Source of the DNA: Paenibacillus massiliensis subsp. panacisoli DSM 21345
Lineage (GTDB): Bacteria; Bacillota; Bacilli; Paenibacillales; Paenibacillaceae
Direction: 5' to 3'
NCBI RefSeq assembly: GCF_000426545.1
Contig: NZ_KE384534.1
Coordinates: 1-64,000, forward strand
DNA length: 64,000 nt
The translations under genes and the position numbers were made by a program. The notes under the pieces are model-generated. The model had not been told where the DNA came from and did not search any database. It was given only the letters and a program-made list of their open reading frames with translations. Below are positions 42,301 through 50,998 of this stretch, piece by piece. The stretch's first letter is position 1; each line of letters opens with the position of its first letter.

Positions 42301-43116
42301 TCCATGAAGACGATTACGACGAAGCAGGGGAAAGAAATGGCCTTCATGGAGCTGGAGGATCAGATTGAGCGCTGCGAAGTCGTATTGTTTCCTGAAGTCT
42401 GGAAAAGAAGTCGTTCGCATGTGGAAAAAGGAGCGTTGCTCGCCATTCGTGCGAGAGTGCAGCAGCAGGATGAGGGCTTCAAGCTGCTTGCGGATGAGGT
42501 AGCTCCGCTGAGTGGAGAGCATCTACAGCGCCTGCTGTCCCGCCGGAGCAGCAGCTCCAGGCGTCCTGCCTCTGGACGTGCGCAGGGCAGTCCGCCTGCT
42601 GCTGTCACTGCAGCATCCGTTGCAGTACCCGGACAGAAGGTGTCCTCTGCCGTACTGGATCATGCTTCCCGTACAGATGGACGAAGTGCACAAAATGTCG
42701 ACAGTCGTCATGAATCTGCATGGGTGAAGTCCTCGGGAGAGTCTGGTCAAAGGGTTACCAAGGCCCATGCCGCAGCCAGCCGTGCTATCGAGGGTGCTAT
42801 TGGAGCTGGGACAGGCAGGGAGACTAACGACCAGGCAAATCTATCTGATAGAGCAGGAGTGGAGCAAGACAGAAAGAGTGGCTCGGATCAGCGAATCTTT
42901 ATCAAAATCACCAAGGAGGCTGAAGGGGATGCTGGGCTGCTGAGCATGGTAAAGTCTGCACTGGAGAAGCATGAGGGAGATCTGCAGACGGTTCTTTTCT
43001 ACGAAGGGAGCCAGCGCTTGCTTGCACTGAGTGATGCCTACCGGACCAAGCCTTCCCCGGAGCTGTTCCAACAACTGGAGAAGCTATTGGGCCAAGGCAC
43101 AGTCCGTGTGAAGTAA
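39331..43116 (+). CDS. dnaE: DNA polymerase III alpha subunit DnaE
   Basis: 1261 residues from ATG at 39331 (AAAGGATG eight bases before); the frame is open 33 codons upstream with no family sequence. Order: PHP domain (HLHTHSEYSLLDG at residues 5-17), polymerase core with GRGSSAGSLVAY near 364 and the catalytic PDIDIDFSDERRDEV near 402-416, helix-hairpin-helix region, OB fold (VIVTAGMVVSMKTITTKQGK) and a C-terminal domain. In Gram-positives DnaE extends primers before handing over to PolC. It is longer than the roughly 1115-residue B. subtilis enzyme, mainly because of a Ser/Ala/Arg-rich stretch at about 1070-1190. Confidence 0.96.
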   Translation: MSSFVHLHTHSEYSLLDGAARITELVEQAAAYGMKALALTDHGVMYGAIPFYKACQARGIKPIIGCEVYLTAGSRKERGSRKDQPIYHLILLARNMKGYQNLMKLCSIGHLEGFHYKPRIDMESLATYGEGITCLSACLGGEVPQHLLHGREREARAAAKRYKDIFGEHFYLELQDHGLPDQKRVNGLLVELSRELDIPLVLTNDVHYLTGPDAEVQDVLICIGTGKTLEDEERFRIPTDQLYMKSAEEMARLFPHLPEAMANTVRIADECQLELEFGHYILPAYRPLPESTSPGEYLRSLCLQGLEERYAQDIRWQDEEQRRQLEERLDYELNTIESMGFSDYFLIVWDFIAYAHQQGIATGPGRGSSAGSLVAYVLKITNVDPMKYQLLFERFLNPERISMPDIDIDFSDERRDEVIDYVVAKYGKEHVAQIITFGTLAARAAVRDVGRVQNVPYGEVDKAAKLIPGQIGIHIRKAMEISEGLRELYETKPATRGMLDMAMKVEGMPRHASTHAAGVVISRSPLTDAVPLQEGGEGVPLTQYAMESLESIGLLKMDFLGLRTLSIIERSLRWIGEEYGTTPDFNQVSDDDPLTYELLGRGETTGVFQLESAGMRRVLKDMKPSSFEDIISVLALYRPGPMEFIPNYIQAKHGAIEVRYPHPDLEPVLKDTYGIIVYQEQIMQIASRMAGFSLGEADLLRRAVSKKKREVLDRERGHFVAGSINKGYTEAEADVVYDMIVRFADYGFPRAHAAAYGVLAFQTAYLKAHYPVQFMASMLTAVMGSHRKVAEYVVECRRMNMKVLPPDVNESGVLFTPVMQNIRFGLAAIKNVGTQAMESILSERKERPFDSLLDFCRRVDLRVCNKRVIESLIQAGAFDSLPGHRAQLLTMLDETLEAALKWRKEREDLQIQLFDFDVLETPNWEINYPDVQPYSASQQLEMERELLGLYLSGHPLDDWDEELVAAGIDKLMQLSEATDESVIVTAGMVVSMKTITTKQGKEMAFMELEDQIERCEVVLFPEVWKRSRSHVEKGALLAIRARVQQQDEGFKLLADEVAPLSGEHLQRLLSRRSSSSRRPASGRAQGSPPAAVTAASVAVPGQKVSSAVLDHASRTDGRSAQNVDSRHESAWVKSSGESGQRVTKAHAAASRAIEGAIGAGTGRETNDQANLSDRAGVEQDRKSGSDQRIFIKITKEAEGDAGLLSMVKSALEKHEGDLQTVLFYEGSQRLLALSDAYRTKPSPELFQQLEKLLGQGTVRVK

Positions 43117-43231
43117 GCTTATGGCAAGAACAATTCAGTAAGCTGTTGCATACACATGAGAACACCGGCTAAAAGTATCTCCGCAGCAACTTGTCCATGG
43201 GTGTTCATGGTGCGGAGCAGGGGGGAAGCTC

Positions 43232-43726
43232 ATGTCACAACAGTATGCTGAGGCGCTTCTGAAGCGAAGAGGGGTCAAAATCGAGGACATTGCAGACATC
43301 GTCTATCATCTACAGAGCAAATATTATCCTGACCTGACGTTTCAGGAATGTGTGGATAGCGTCAGGTCCGTGCTTGGCAAGCGTGAGGTTCAATATACTT
43401 TGTATACAGGAATAGCGTTGGATGAGCTGGCGGAGCGCAAGCTGCTGCCAGAGCCTCTGCAGACCATTATGGAGGCAGATGAGCCGCTGTATGGCGTGGA
43501 TGAGACGATGGCACTAGGGATTACCAGTGTATATGGTATGATTGGGCTAACGAGCTTCGGCTATGTTGACAAGGACAAAACAGGAATTCTGGAGCGTCTG
43601 AACCGAAAGACAGAAGGTATTCATGTTTTTCTGGATGATCTGGTAGCGAGTTTGGCGGCCGCAGCATCCGCCCGAATTGCCCACGGAAATGCACTGGCTC
43701 GCAATTATCCACCCCCTACATCTTAA
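43232..43726 (+). CDS. Phosphatidylglycerophosphatase A-family protein (YutG-like)
   Basis: 164 residues, the size of B. subtilis YutG. The PgpA family pattern is seen in GVKIEDIADIVYHLQSKYYPDL near the start and in GVDETMALGITSVYGMIGLTSFGYVDKDK in the middle. PgpA enzymes remove phosphate from phosphatidylglycerol phosphate; the YutG branch lacks obvious membrane helices and its activity is less certain. ATG is preceded by GGGGGAAG. It stands between dnaE and accD. Confidence 0.82.
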   Translation: MSQQYAEALLKRRGVKIEDIADIVYHLQSKYYPDLTFQECVDSVRSVLGKREVQYTLYTGIALDELAERKLLPEPLQTIMEADEPLYGVDETMALGITSVYGMIGLTSFGYVDKDKTGILERLNRKTEGIHVFLDDLVASLAAAASARIAHGNALARNYPPPTS

Positions 43727-43787
43727 ATTTGAAATAGCTCCCGACCAGCTGTCGAAGCTTGTACGGCGGGCATTAGGAATGCTAATT

Positions 43788-43816
43788 GCCCTCTTGAAGG
43801 AAGAGGGCCTTTCTTG
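43788..43816 (+). terminator. Terminator after yutG-like gene
   Basis: GCCCTCTT (43788-43795) pairs perfectly with AAGAGGGC (43801-43808), with a GAAGG loop and CTTTCTT following. The T-run is short. Confidence 0.75.
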
Positions 43817-43892
43817 CGGGAAAAAAGTAAGGTATGTTATCATGAGTTCATTAATACGGACTCGAGAGACATTTGCCTAGGGGGTTACAAGG

Positions 43893-44081
43893 GTGTGGAC
43901 GGTGATCTACATTGCACCAACTGCCAAAATGGCTGATATGATCAAGCTCAAGCTGTCTGATGAAGGTTTTATGGTGAAGACACGGGCCATAAGTGCCTCC
44001 AAGCAGCAATTTGAGATCCTCGTCCCTTCTGGAGAAGTGGAAGAAGTTCAGGAAGTGCTGAATGCCATCCTGCATCCTTAG
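43893..44081 (+). CDS. Small conserved protein, DUF2007-like
   Basis: 62 residues, GTG start behind GGGGG. The pattern VIYIAPTAKMADMIKLKLSDEGF, then FEILVPSGEVEEVQEVLNAIL has the beta-alpha-beta-beta-alpha rhythm of DUF2007 'putative signal transducing' proteins. Function unknown. It lies alone upstream of accD. The 270 bases from its stop to accD show no other gene and likely hold the accDA promoter. Confidence 0.65.
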   Translation: MWTVIYIAPTAKMADMIKLKLSDEGFMVKTRAISASKQQFEILVPSGEVEEVQEVLNAILHP

Positions 44082-44353
44082 ACCTATGCACCCACGCACG
44101 AACAACTGGCATGAGGGAGATCAGGCTGACGCCTGTGCTGGCATTTATTTTGGAATTATAGAAATTATACGTGTTCAAACGCTCCAACAAAGTCTATAAT
44201 CGCAAGACATACGTTCCACGGAGTGGGGACTACTTCCACGCAAGTTCTTCGAAAGACATGTTCCTAATATAGATTTTTTATGATGAAGACTTCCTTCATT
44301 GGCAGCTTCTATAGATCCTGGGCTGACAAATTAACGGCTGAAGAGGTGTAGTT

Positions 44354-45247
44354 GTGTTCAAAGATTTATTCCAGAAAAAAAGAAAATACGCAACGATTCC
44401 CGCAGAGCGGTCGCGTGGCGGCGAACAACCTGATACAGGTGATCGTCCCAAGCGTGAGATTCCTGAAGGGCTCATGACCAAGTGTGGAAAGTGCGGAACG
44501 ATTCAGTATAGTAAGGAGCTGGAGAAGAATCTGAAGGTATGCCCATCTTGCGGGTACCATATGAGACTGAATGCTCTTGAACGGATTAAAATGACGTTTG
44601 ATGATGAAAGCTTCATAGAATATGATGCTGATATGATCTCGGTCGATCCACTCAGCTTCCCTGGATACAGCTCTAAGCTGGAGCAGCAGACGATGAAATC
44701 GGGATTGCGTGATGCTGTTGTGACTGGAGAAGGCTTGATTGGTGGACAACCTGTGGTTGTAGCTGTAATGAGCTTTGACTTTTTCACTGGGAGTATGGGC
44801 TCTGTTGTAGGGGAGAAGATTACGCGTGCTATTGAGCAGGCCATATCCAAGAGACTGCCGGTGATTATTTTCTCAACCTCTGGCGGTGCACGAATGCAGG
44901 AAAGTATTCTTAGTTTGATGCAGATGGCGAAGACGAGTGCGGCTCTCTCCAGATTGGACGAGCAGGGTGGACTCTATATTTCTGTGGTTACTGATCCTAC
45001 GACAGGTGGAGTATCCGCAAGCTTTGCTACGCTGGGAGATATTAATATTGCTGAGCCAGGCGCCGTATTTGGCTTTGCCGGTAGAATTGTCATTGAACAG
45101 ACCATTCGGCAGAAGCTACCGGATGACTTCCAGACGTCAGAGTTCAATCTGCAGCATGGACAGCTGGATATGGTCGTTCACCGCAAGGACCTGCGCGGCA
45201 CATTAACACAGCTACTTGAACTTCACAGCACGAAAGGGGTGTACTAG
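44354..45247 (+). CDS. accD: Acetyl-CoA carboxylase carboxyltransferase beta subunit
   Basis: 297 residues, GTG start. With AccA it transfers CO2 from carboxybiotin to acetyl-CoA to make malonyl-CoA for fatty acid synthesis. The N-terminal zinc ribbon is intact (Cys44, Cys47, Cys63, Cys66). Core motifs are FSTSGGARMQESILSLMQMAK and TTGGVSASFATLGDI. Its stop is one base before the accA start. The pair is shared by nearly all Bacillota. Confidence 0.97.
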   Translation: MFKDLFQKKRKYATIPAERSRGGEQPDTGDRPKREIPEGLMTKCGKCGTIQYSKELEKNLKVCPSCGYHMRLNALERIKMTFDDESFIEYDADMISVDPLSFPGYSSKLEQQTMKSGLRDAVVTGEGLIGGQPVVVAVMSFDFFTGSMGSVVGEKITRAIEQAISKRLPVIIFSTSGGARMQESILSLMQMAKTSAALSRLDEQGGLYISVVTDPTTGGVSASFATLGDINIAEPGAVFGFAGRIVIEQTIRQKLPDDFQTSEFNLQHGQLDMVVHRKDLRGTLTQLLELHSTKGVY

Positions 45248-45248
45248 A

Positions 45249-46244
45249 TTGGCGGGAGAATTGCCTTATGAGAAGCCTCTTGCGGAGATGCGCCAGAAGA
45301 TAGAAGAATTGAAGCAATTTGGTCAAGAGAAGGGCATTGATTTCACGGAGGAAATCAAGCGTCTGGAGGAACGGTACGACCAGATGGCAGACGAGATTTA
45401 CAGTAACATTTCAGCTCCACAAAAAATGCATCTTGCCCGTCTTCATCAGCGTCCGACTTCTTTGGACTTTATAGAGCTTATTTTTACCGATTTCATTGAG
45501 CTGCACGGAGACAGACTCTTCGGTGATGATCTGGCGGTGGTAGGGGGAATTGCCCGCCTGAATGGCACTCCCGTGACTGTAATCGGGCAGCAGCGGGGGA
45601 AGGACACCAAGGATAACATAGCCCGCTTCTTCGGAAGTCCGCATCCTGAGGGCTTCCGTAAGGCGCTGCGTCTCATGCAGCAGGCTGACAAATTCCGGCG
45701 GCCAATCATTACCTTTGTGGATACGAAGGGGGCTTATCCGGGGAATACAGCAGAAGAGAGAGGTCAATCGGAAGCGATCGCTCGCAATTTGCGGGAAATG
45801 GCCAAGCTTTCGGTACCTGTTATTTGTGTGGTCATCGGAGAGGGCGGTAGCGGTGGTGCCTTGGCTATGGCTGTCGGCAACCGCGTCCTCATGCTAGAGC
45901 ATGCCATTTACTCTGCGATCTCTCCGAACGGAGCAGCATCTATTCTGTGGAAGGATGCCTCCAAGGCAGATCAGGCGGCTGAGGCGATGAGAATTACGGC
46001 TCAGGATTTGCTGGAAATGGAAGTCATCGAAGATATCATTCCAGAGCCGAAGGGCGGTGCCCACAAGGACTACGAGCTTGCCGCTGAAGCGGTGAAGTCC
46101 GCACTGGACCGTCACCTGAAGGAGCTATCCGTTATGGATGCTCATGAGCTCAAGGAAGACCGTTACCAGAAGTTCCGCAAGATTGGAGAATTCGGCTGGT
46201 ACCAGCAACAGCAGAACGAGACCAGTGGTGAATTACAGCAATAA
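45249..46244 (+). CDS. accA: Acetyl-CoA carboxylase carboxyltransferase alpha subunit
   Basis: 331 residues from the TTG at 45249, with AGGGG eight bases before; the frame remains open upstream inside accD. Motifs: FDFIELHGDRLFGDD-like segment IELHGDRLFGDDLAVVGG, PEGFRKALRLMQQADKF, DTKGAYPGNTAEERGQSEAIA and GEGGSGGALAMAVGNRVLM. Coupled to accD. In B. subtilis it is followed by pfkA and pyk; here the next 15.5 kb is the accessory cluster and pyk follows that. Confidence 0.97.
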   Translation: MAGELPYEKPLAEMRQKIEELKQFGQEKGIDFTEEIKRLEERYDQMADEIYSNISAPQKMHLARLHQRPTSLDFIELIFTDFIELHGDRLFGDDLAVVGGIARLNGTPVTVIGQQRGKDTKDNIARFFGSPHPEGFRKALRLMQQADKFRRPIITFVDTKGAYPGNTAEERGQSEAIARNLREMAKLSVPVICVVIGEGGSGGALAMAVGNRVLMLEHAIYSAISPNGAASILWKDASKADQAAEAMRITAQDLLEMEVIEDIIPEPKGGAHKDYELAAEAVKSALDRHLKELSVMDAHELKEDRYQKFRKIGEFGWYQQQQNETSGELQQ

Positions 46245-46248
46245 GCAG

Positions 46249-46304
46249 ACTCCCTTTGCAGTAACAGGTTCAATAGAACCGGTTGCTGTGAAGGGAGTTT
46301 TTTT
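46249..46304 (+). terminator. Terminator of accDA
   Basis: A long imperfect stem: ACTCCCTT (46249-46256) with AAGGGAGT (46291-46298), then CAGTAAC with GTTGCTG and GGTTC with GAACC inside. TTTTTT follows. It isolates accDA from the cluster. Confidence 0.92.
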
Positions 46305-46367
46305 GTCCAAGTCTACCTTTCATCCATCGCTCCGATCAGCAGTGTGTTTTCTCTCATTGACGTGATT

Positions 46368-46396
46368 TTGAATATATGATAATACTAGAATACAAT
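46368..46396 (+). promoter_or_regulatory. Candidate promoter of the accessory gene cluster
   Basis: TTGAAT (46368-46373), 17 bases, TACAAT (46391-46396), inside a markedly AT-rich stretch (about 46365-46460) that stands out from its surroundings. An alternative -35, TTGACG, lies at 46357-46362. No other strong promoter was noticed within the following 15.5 kb of same-strand genes. Confidence 0.4.
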
Positions 46397-46491
46397 ATGA
46401 AAATAATTCCATGTAAAATAATTATATATTTAAATTTATTTATTATTAATTCTTTATTTTGGGCGTTTATTTCGAAGGAGGGAGAGTGAAT

Positions 46492-47475
46492 ATGGCTGAG
46501 GAACGAATAGTAAGAGCTATTGAGCATCATAGACGTAAATACAGGGATGAGGTCCCCACTCGTCAGTTCGTTGAACGCGAGCTACATATCAAGCAGCAGC
46601 TATGGGAAAAGAAGGTCAGGCAACCCGTGGAGACGCTGAGATCATTCATTAAACAACGAGTTAAGAGTATTGAGGTGAATGAGCAGCATATGATCCTGAC
46701 GCTGCAAGACCAGAGAAGGTACTACGTAGATGATGCGGATTACTATGCGATTACGTACAATCTGCTCCGGGAGGGGAGAGATCACGAACTCTATGAGACG
46801 GCGATTCGAGAGCTGGTTCAGCCCGGGGATACAGTGCTTGATCTGGGTGCCAACTATGGATATTACACGATACTGTTCTCCAAAGTGGTAGGCGAGAAAG
46901 GACAAGTGCATGCCTTTGAGCCTAATCAACGCACCTTTACAGAGTTAAGCGAGCATCTATCCTTGAATGAGTCAGAGAATGTAAGCGCTTATAATGTGGC
47001 CGTCTCGAATCAGAGCAAAGAGGAGACTTTGTTTTTTCTGGATGAGTCGCGTGCTCGTGCCTCTCTAAGAATGCAGAATGAGCATGCAGATCATGTACAG
47101 TCGACCCGTAGCGTTGCACTGGATTCCTTCTTCAAGGAGGTTGATCTTAAGCGCCTGACCTGCATGAAGATTGATGTGGAGGGTGCAGAGTTCTTGTGCA
47201 TTGAGGGAGCACAGCAGACGATCAGACAGCACAGCCCTGTACTTTTGCTGGAGGTATGTGAGGCCCATCTGCTGCAATTTGGAGCTAGTGCACATGCCTT
47301 GTTGGAGAAGCTCAGAGACTGGGATTATGTATTTTTTGAAATGGTGCAGGGCTCTATTGTCCAAGTGGAGCCTGAGGTAGTGACCCAGCGGAGCAGCATG
47401 TCGGATCTCGTCTGTATCCGGCAAGGTACAGATTGCTGGAAGGAGAAGCTGGCTAGATTCGCAAGACGGGCGTAA
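46492..47475 (+). CDS. FkbM-family methyltransferase
   Basis: 327 residues from ATG at 46492 (GGAGGGAG ahead). After about 100 N-terminal residues of basic helical sequence comes a SAM-dependent fold: VLDLGANYGYYTILFSKVVG (SAM glycine loop), VHAFEPNQRTFTEL (acidic ribose-binding Glu), NVAVSNQSKEETLFF, and MKIDVEGAEFLCIEGAQQTI with VLLLEVCEAH. This is the FkbM plan; members methylate sugars or other hydroxyl/carboxyl groups of secondary metabolites and surface glycans. First gene of the cluster. Substrate unknown. Confidence 0.88.
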   Translation: MAEERIVRAIEHHRRKYRDEVPTRQFVERELHIKQQLWEKKVRQPVETLRSFIKQRVKSIEVNEQHMILTLQDQRRYYVDDADYYAITYNLLREGRDHELYETAIRELVQPGDTVLDLGANYGYYTILFSKVVGEKGQVHAFEPNQRTFTELSEHLSLNESENVSAYNVAVSNQSKEETLFFLDESRARASLRMQNEHADHVQSTRSVALDSFFKEVDLKRLTCMKIDVEGAEFLCIEGAQQTIRQHSPVLLLEVCEAHLLQFGASAHALLEKLRDWDYVFFEMVQGSIVQVEPEVVTQRSSMSDLVCIRQGTDCWKEKLARFARRA

Positions 47476-47555
47476 TAACCTGGATTCATTAGTAGCCTTC
47501 ACACTTCGGACATTTAACCTGAAGGGTGCTCAATACAATGACGAGGAGAGAGAGC

Positions 47556-48722
47556 ATGGAGCAATGGAAGGATTTCATGGCAGCATTTAAAAGTTGGGAG
47601 CATGAGTACCTGTATGCTTTTCCCGGCGTATCTGTAAGGTGTATGACTAACCAGGCAAATGTTAACGTTTACATCGAAGCCTATCTAAATGCCATGCCCA
47701 AGCATCCTTCAGCCTATGCCAGTCAGCAGGAGCATTATGTCATCCATCATAGGAATAGTCAGGCATTGCTGGAGCAAGCGCTGGAGCTGGCAGATCAATT
47801 GGAGCCAGAACACACACTTCACGTACACAAGAGTGGTAGCAAAGTGAATGTGTATCATGGGCAAGGCATACGGGTGTGCGTATGTACCGATGGCCACTAT
47901 GTGGTAATCCAGCCAACGGAAGGAGACCTGCTATATGTCTGTACCCGAGAGGAGCCGCTGGTGGGAGGATCTTATCTGCTTCGGGTCATTCGCGAGTTAA
48001 TTCTCAGACATGCAGAGAATCGGCAGGGAATTGTTATTCATGGTGCGGCTGCAGGCGGGATAGACAATGAAGGGGTACTAATTTGCGGAGATAAGGCTAG
48101 TGGCAAGACCTCCTTCTTGCTATATCTGCTCGGGCAGGGCTATGAATTTGTGGCAAATGACCGGGTGATCCTGCATCAGCAGCGCGGAGCCTTTAGCCTT
48201 GAATATGTGCCGCTGGCGATACGGGTCGGTCTGGGGAGCGCAGAGAGCTTTCCAGAGCTGGAGGTATGCCTGCAGGACTATAATTTCTCCCGCAAGCAGC
48301 CGGCTGAATGGCTGAACAAGGATGAGGATATTTTGCGGAAGATAGGTTCCTCCAAAAAAGCAGAGCTTAGCCCACAGGAGCTATCTAGCCTATTTGGGGT
48401 ACCGACTTGCTCGGATTTTCAGCTCAAGAAGATCATATTCCCCAAGTTCGAGTATGCACTTCCTTATGCTCGAGCCTTCAGAATGGAGCAACAGGCAGCC
48501 CAAGAGGAGCTGTTAAAAGCATGTATGACCCCTCGCGATCCGAACTGGCTGACGCCTTGGCTGGTCAAGCGCGTGAAGCAAGATGCGGAGTTGGAGGCAA
48601 ATGCTATTCAATTCATCACACAGCTTGTCGAACAGTGTGAGCTTATTCAGGTAGAGTTCGGTCACAATACGCTACGCTCAGCTGAGCACAATGAGCTGTT
48701 CGGAAAGAGCAGTGCATTGTGA
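47556..48722 (+). CDS. HPr-kinase-like P-loop protein
   Basis: 388 residues from ATG at 47556 (AGGAGA before it; a GTG at 47526 is an alternative). The P-loop GDKASGKT lies at 178-185, preceded by GIVIHGAAAGG and followed by YEFVANDRVIL. This order is that of HPr kinase/phosphorylase-like proteins found in lasso-peptide and other natural-product clusters. In the paeninodin cluster such a kinase phosphorylates the precursor peptide. The N-terminal 170 residues do not resemble HprK. No lasso precursor or cyclase is seen nearby, so the target here is open. Stop overlaps the next start (GTGA). Confidence 0.8.
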   Translation: MEQWKDFMAAFKSWEHEYLYAFPGVSVRCMTNQANVNVYIEAYLNAMPKHPSAYASQQEHYVIHHRNSQALLEQALELADQLEPEHTLHVHKSGSKVNVYHGQGIRVCVCTDGHYVVIQPTEGDLLYVCTREEPLVGGSYLLRVIRELILRHAENRQGIVIHGAAAGGIDNEGVLICGDKASGKTSFLLYLLGQGYEFVANDRVILHQQRGAFSLEYVPLAIRVGLGSAESFPELEVCLQDYNFSRKQPAEWLNKDEDILRKIGSSKKAELSPQELSSLFGVPTCSDFQLKKIIFPKFEYALPYARAFRMEQQAAQEELLKACMTPRDPNWLTPWLVKRVKQDAELEANAIQFITQLVEQCELIQVEFGHNTLRSAEHNELFGKSSAL

Positions 48723-49255
48723 AGCTCTATATCATTGGCTGCTCAGGCAGCGGGAAGAGCTATATGGCAGCCCGACTCAGCAAGCAGCACCAAATTCCGC
48801 ATGCAGATCTTGATGATATTTTCTGGGAGGAAAAATATACTGTAGAGCGTGCTGCACAGCAGCGTGACGCCTACCTGTCCAATCTGCTGGGAGGGGAGTC
48901 GTGGATTATTGAAGGGGCTTATTTTGAGCCCTGGCTGGAGCCTGTGCTGTCCAAGGCAGACCAGATCATTTTCATACAGGAGCAGAATCTGTGCCTAATT
49001 AGCTGGAGAGTGCTGCGAAGATTTGCAGCCCGGCGCTTGGGTCAAGAGCCTCGGACCAGTGAGAATCTGAGAAGTGTCCTGCAGATGATCAGATGGACAC
49101 GCGGAATTATCAAGCACCGACGATACGAGGAGTTCATTCAGCACGCACAGGATAAGGTTATTGTGCTGAAGGGTACACAGGACATTCAATCTTACTTGCA
49201 TAATGATGGAGGCAGGATCCATGATCGAGGTCAAAGACTTGAACAAAACATTTAA
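48719..49255 (+). CDS. P-loop NTPase, adenylate-kinase/FlaR-like
   Basis: 178 residues, GTG start overlapping the previous stop. P-loop GCSGSGKS at residues 7-14, then HADLDDIFWEEKYTVERAAQQ (the family's Asp-rich segment), WIIEGAYFE, and ADQIIFIQEQNLCLISWRVLRR. It resembles the small FlaR/topology-modulation AAA proteins, which are predicted nucleotide or metabolite kinases. The last 11 codons overlap the ABC ATPase gene, so translation is tightly linked. Substrate unknown. Confidence 0.78.
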   Translation: MKLYIIGCSGSGKSYMAARLSKQHQIPHADLDDIFWEEKYTVERAAQQRDAYLSNLLGGESWIIEGAYFEPWLEPVLSKADQIIFIQEQNLCLISWRVLRRFAARRLGQEPRTSENLRSVLQMIRWTRGIIKHRRYEEFIQHAQDKVIVLKGTQDIQSYLHNDGGRIHDRGQRLEQNI

Positions 49256-50195
49256 GATTGCTCGCAGGGACGGAGGGACGATGTCAGCCCTGAAATCCTT
49301 CTTCAGCAATCGCTATACGACCGTGTCAGCATTGAACAATATCAGCTTCAATATTGCCGAGGGCGAAATGGTAGGCTATATCGGGCCTAACGGAGCGGGC
49401 AAGAGCAGTACGATCAAAATCTTGAGCGGTGTGTTGACGCCTGACAGCGGCACCTGTGTGGTGAATGGACGCACCCCCTGGAAGGAGCGGGTCCGTCATG
49501 TGCAGGATATTGGAGTTGTATTTGGACAGCGATCTCAGTTGTGGTGGGACATTCCGGTCATTGACTCGTTCCAATTGCTTCGGGATATCTACAAGGTCCC
49601 TGAGAGACAATTCAAGGACAATCTGAACATGCTGACAGACCTCTTGGATATCGAGCATATCATCAGGACACCTGCAAGGCAGCTGTCGTTGGGGCAGCGT
49701 ATGCGCTGCGAGATCTCCGCTTCGCTGCTACATAGTCCAAGGCTGCTGTTTCTGGATGAGCCGACGATTGGTCTGGATGCCGTCTCCAAGAGAGAGGTGC
49801 GCAAGTTCATTTGGGACATTAACCAGGAGAAGAAGACGACCGTCATTCTTACCACGCATGACATGCAGGATATCGAGGCACTGACGAAGCGCATCATCGT
49901 AATCGGCAAGGGTGAAATTCTGCTCGACGGCTCCATCAATCAGCTGAAGGAAAGATACAACAAGCAGAAGGTGCTGACGATTGAATATACGGGGCAGGTG
50001 CCTACGATGTGCGATGGTCTGCGGCTCATCAAATCCTTGCCGGGGCATATGGATATTGCCGTCGATACCAGTACGATTTCCGCTTCGTCGGCCATTGCTT
50101 ACTTATCTACTCAGGTACTGATTGAGGATATGACTGTGCTGGGCACTTCCATTGAAGAGATTGTGGTGGACCTGTACAGGGGGTTCGATCTATGA
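49221..50195 (+). CDS. ABC-2 exporter, ATP-binding subunit
   Basis: 324 residues from ATG at 49221 (GGAGG ahead), inside the end of the previous gene. Walker A GPNGAGKSS (55-63), signature LSLGQRMRCEIS, Walker B RLLFLDEPTIGLD, H-loop TTHDMQD. The segment IGVVFGQRSQLWWDIPVIDSF is typical of the COG4586 type, which works with two DUF990-like permeases, and both follow here. Probable export of the cluster's product or a glycolipid; direction inferred from the family. Stop overlaps the next ATG. Confidence 0.9.
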   Translation: MIEVKDLNKTFKIARRDGGTMSALKSFFSNRYTTVSALNNISFNIAEGEMVGYIGPNGAGKSSTIKILSGVLTPDSGTCVVNGRTPWKERVRHVQDIGVVFGQRSQLWWDIPVIDSFQLLRDIYKVPERQFKDNLNMLTDLLDIEHIIRTPARQLSLGQRMRCEISASLLHSPRLLFLDEPTIGLDAVSKREVRKFIWDINQEKKTTVILTTHDMQDIEALTKRIIVIGKGEILLDGSINQLKERYNKQKVLTIEYTGQVPTMCDGLRLIKSLPGHMDIAVDTSTISASSAIAYLSTQVLIEDMTVLGTSIEEIVVDLYRGFDL

Positions 50196-50995
50196 AGGTG
50201 TATTTTGCCTTTTTCAAGGTCCATACCGTGAATCTGCTGCAATACAAGCTTAGTGCATATGCGGGAATCATAGCCCAGGTGTGCTGGGCGTTAATGAATA
50301 TTTTCTTGTACAAATCCTTTTATGACAGCAATAATGTACAGCTCCCCATGAGCTTCTCTGAGGTAGTCACTTATATGTGGCTGCAGCAAGCTTTCTTTAC
50401 GCTGTTCATTACCTGGTATCTGGATCGGGAGATTCTATCATCCATCTCTAGCGGACAGATAGCATATGAGCTATGCCGTCCCAGTGACTTATACGATATG
50501 TGGTTTGTGAAAAACATAGCGAGTCGTGTGGCCAAAGCCTTGTTCCGCTTTATTCCGATTATCCTGCTGGCATTCCTGATGCCGCAGCCCTACCGATTAA
50601 GTCTTCCACATGACGGCGGGCAATTTCTGTTATTTTTGATATCCATGCTGCTTGCCTTATTCTTGGTGGTTGCTTTTTGCATGCTGATCTACGTCACAAC
50701 CTTCTATACCATCTCCTCCACAGGAGTTCGGATGGTCATGTCGTCACTTGTGGAGTTTCTGGCTGGAGCGGTTATCCCACTTCCGTTCTTTCCGGATGCA
50801 CTGCAGACGGTGATTAACCTACTACCATTCGCATCCATGCAGAATGTACCGTTCCGTATCTTCAGCGGGAACATTCAAGGGACTGATGCCTTGTACAGCA
50901 TTCTTATTCAGCTATTCTGGCTGATTAGTCTGGTGTTGATCGGTAAGCTGGCCTTGCGGAGAGCGTTGAAAAATGTAGTGGTACAGGGGGGATAG
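50192..50995 (+). CDS. ABC-2 type permease (COG4587-like)
   Basis: 267 residues with about six membrane helices (for example AYAGIIAQVCWALMNIFLY, FIPIILLAFLM, FLLFLISMLLALFLVVAFCMLIY). The pattern SFSEVVTYMWLQQAFFTLF and the SGQIAYELCRPSDLYDMWF loop match the permease type paired with COG4586 ATPases. ATG overlaps the stop of the ATPase gene by four bases; the second permease starts three bases after its stop. Confidence 0.87.
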   Translation: MKVYFAFFKVHTVNLLQYKLSAYAGIIAQVCWALMNIFLYKSFYDSNNVQLPMSFSEVVTYMWLQQAFFTLFITWYLDREILSSISSGQIAYELCRPSDLYDMWFVKNIASRVAKALFRFIPIILLAFLMPQPYRLSLPHDGGQFLLFLISMLLALFLVVAFCMLIYVTTFYTISSTGVRMVMSSLVEFLAGAVIPLPFFPDALQTVINLLPFASMQNVPFRIFSGNIQGTDALYSILIQLFWLISLVLIGKLALRRALKNVVVQGG

Positions 50996-50998
50996 ACG

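Noticed and set aside
46365..46460. AT-rich stretch as an attachment site or IS remnant
   Set aside because: No inverted terminal repeats, no duplicated target, no transposase fragment; more simply a promoter region.
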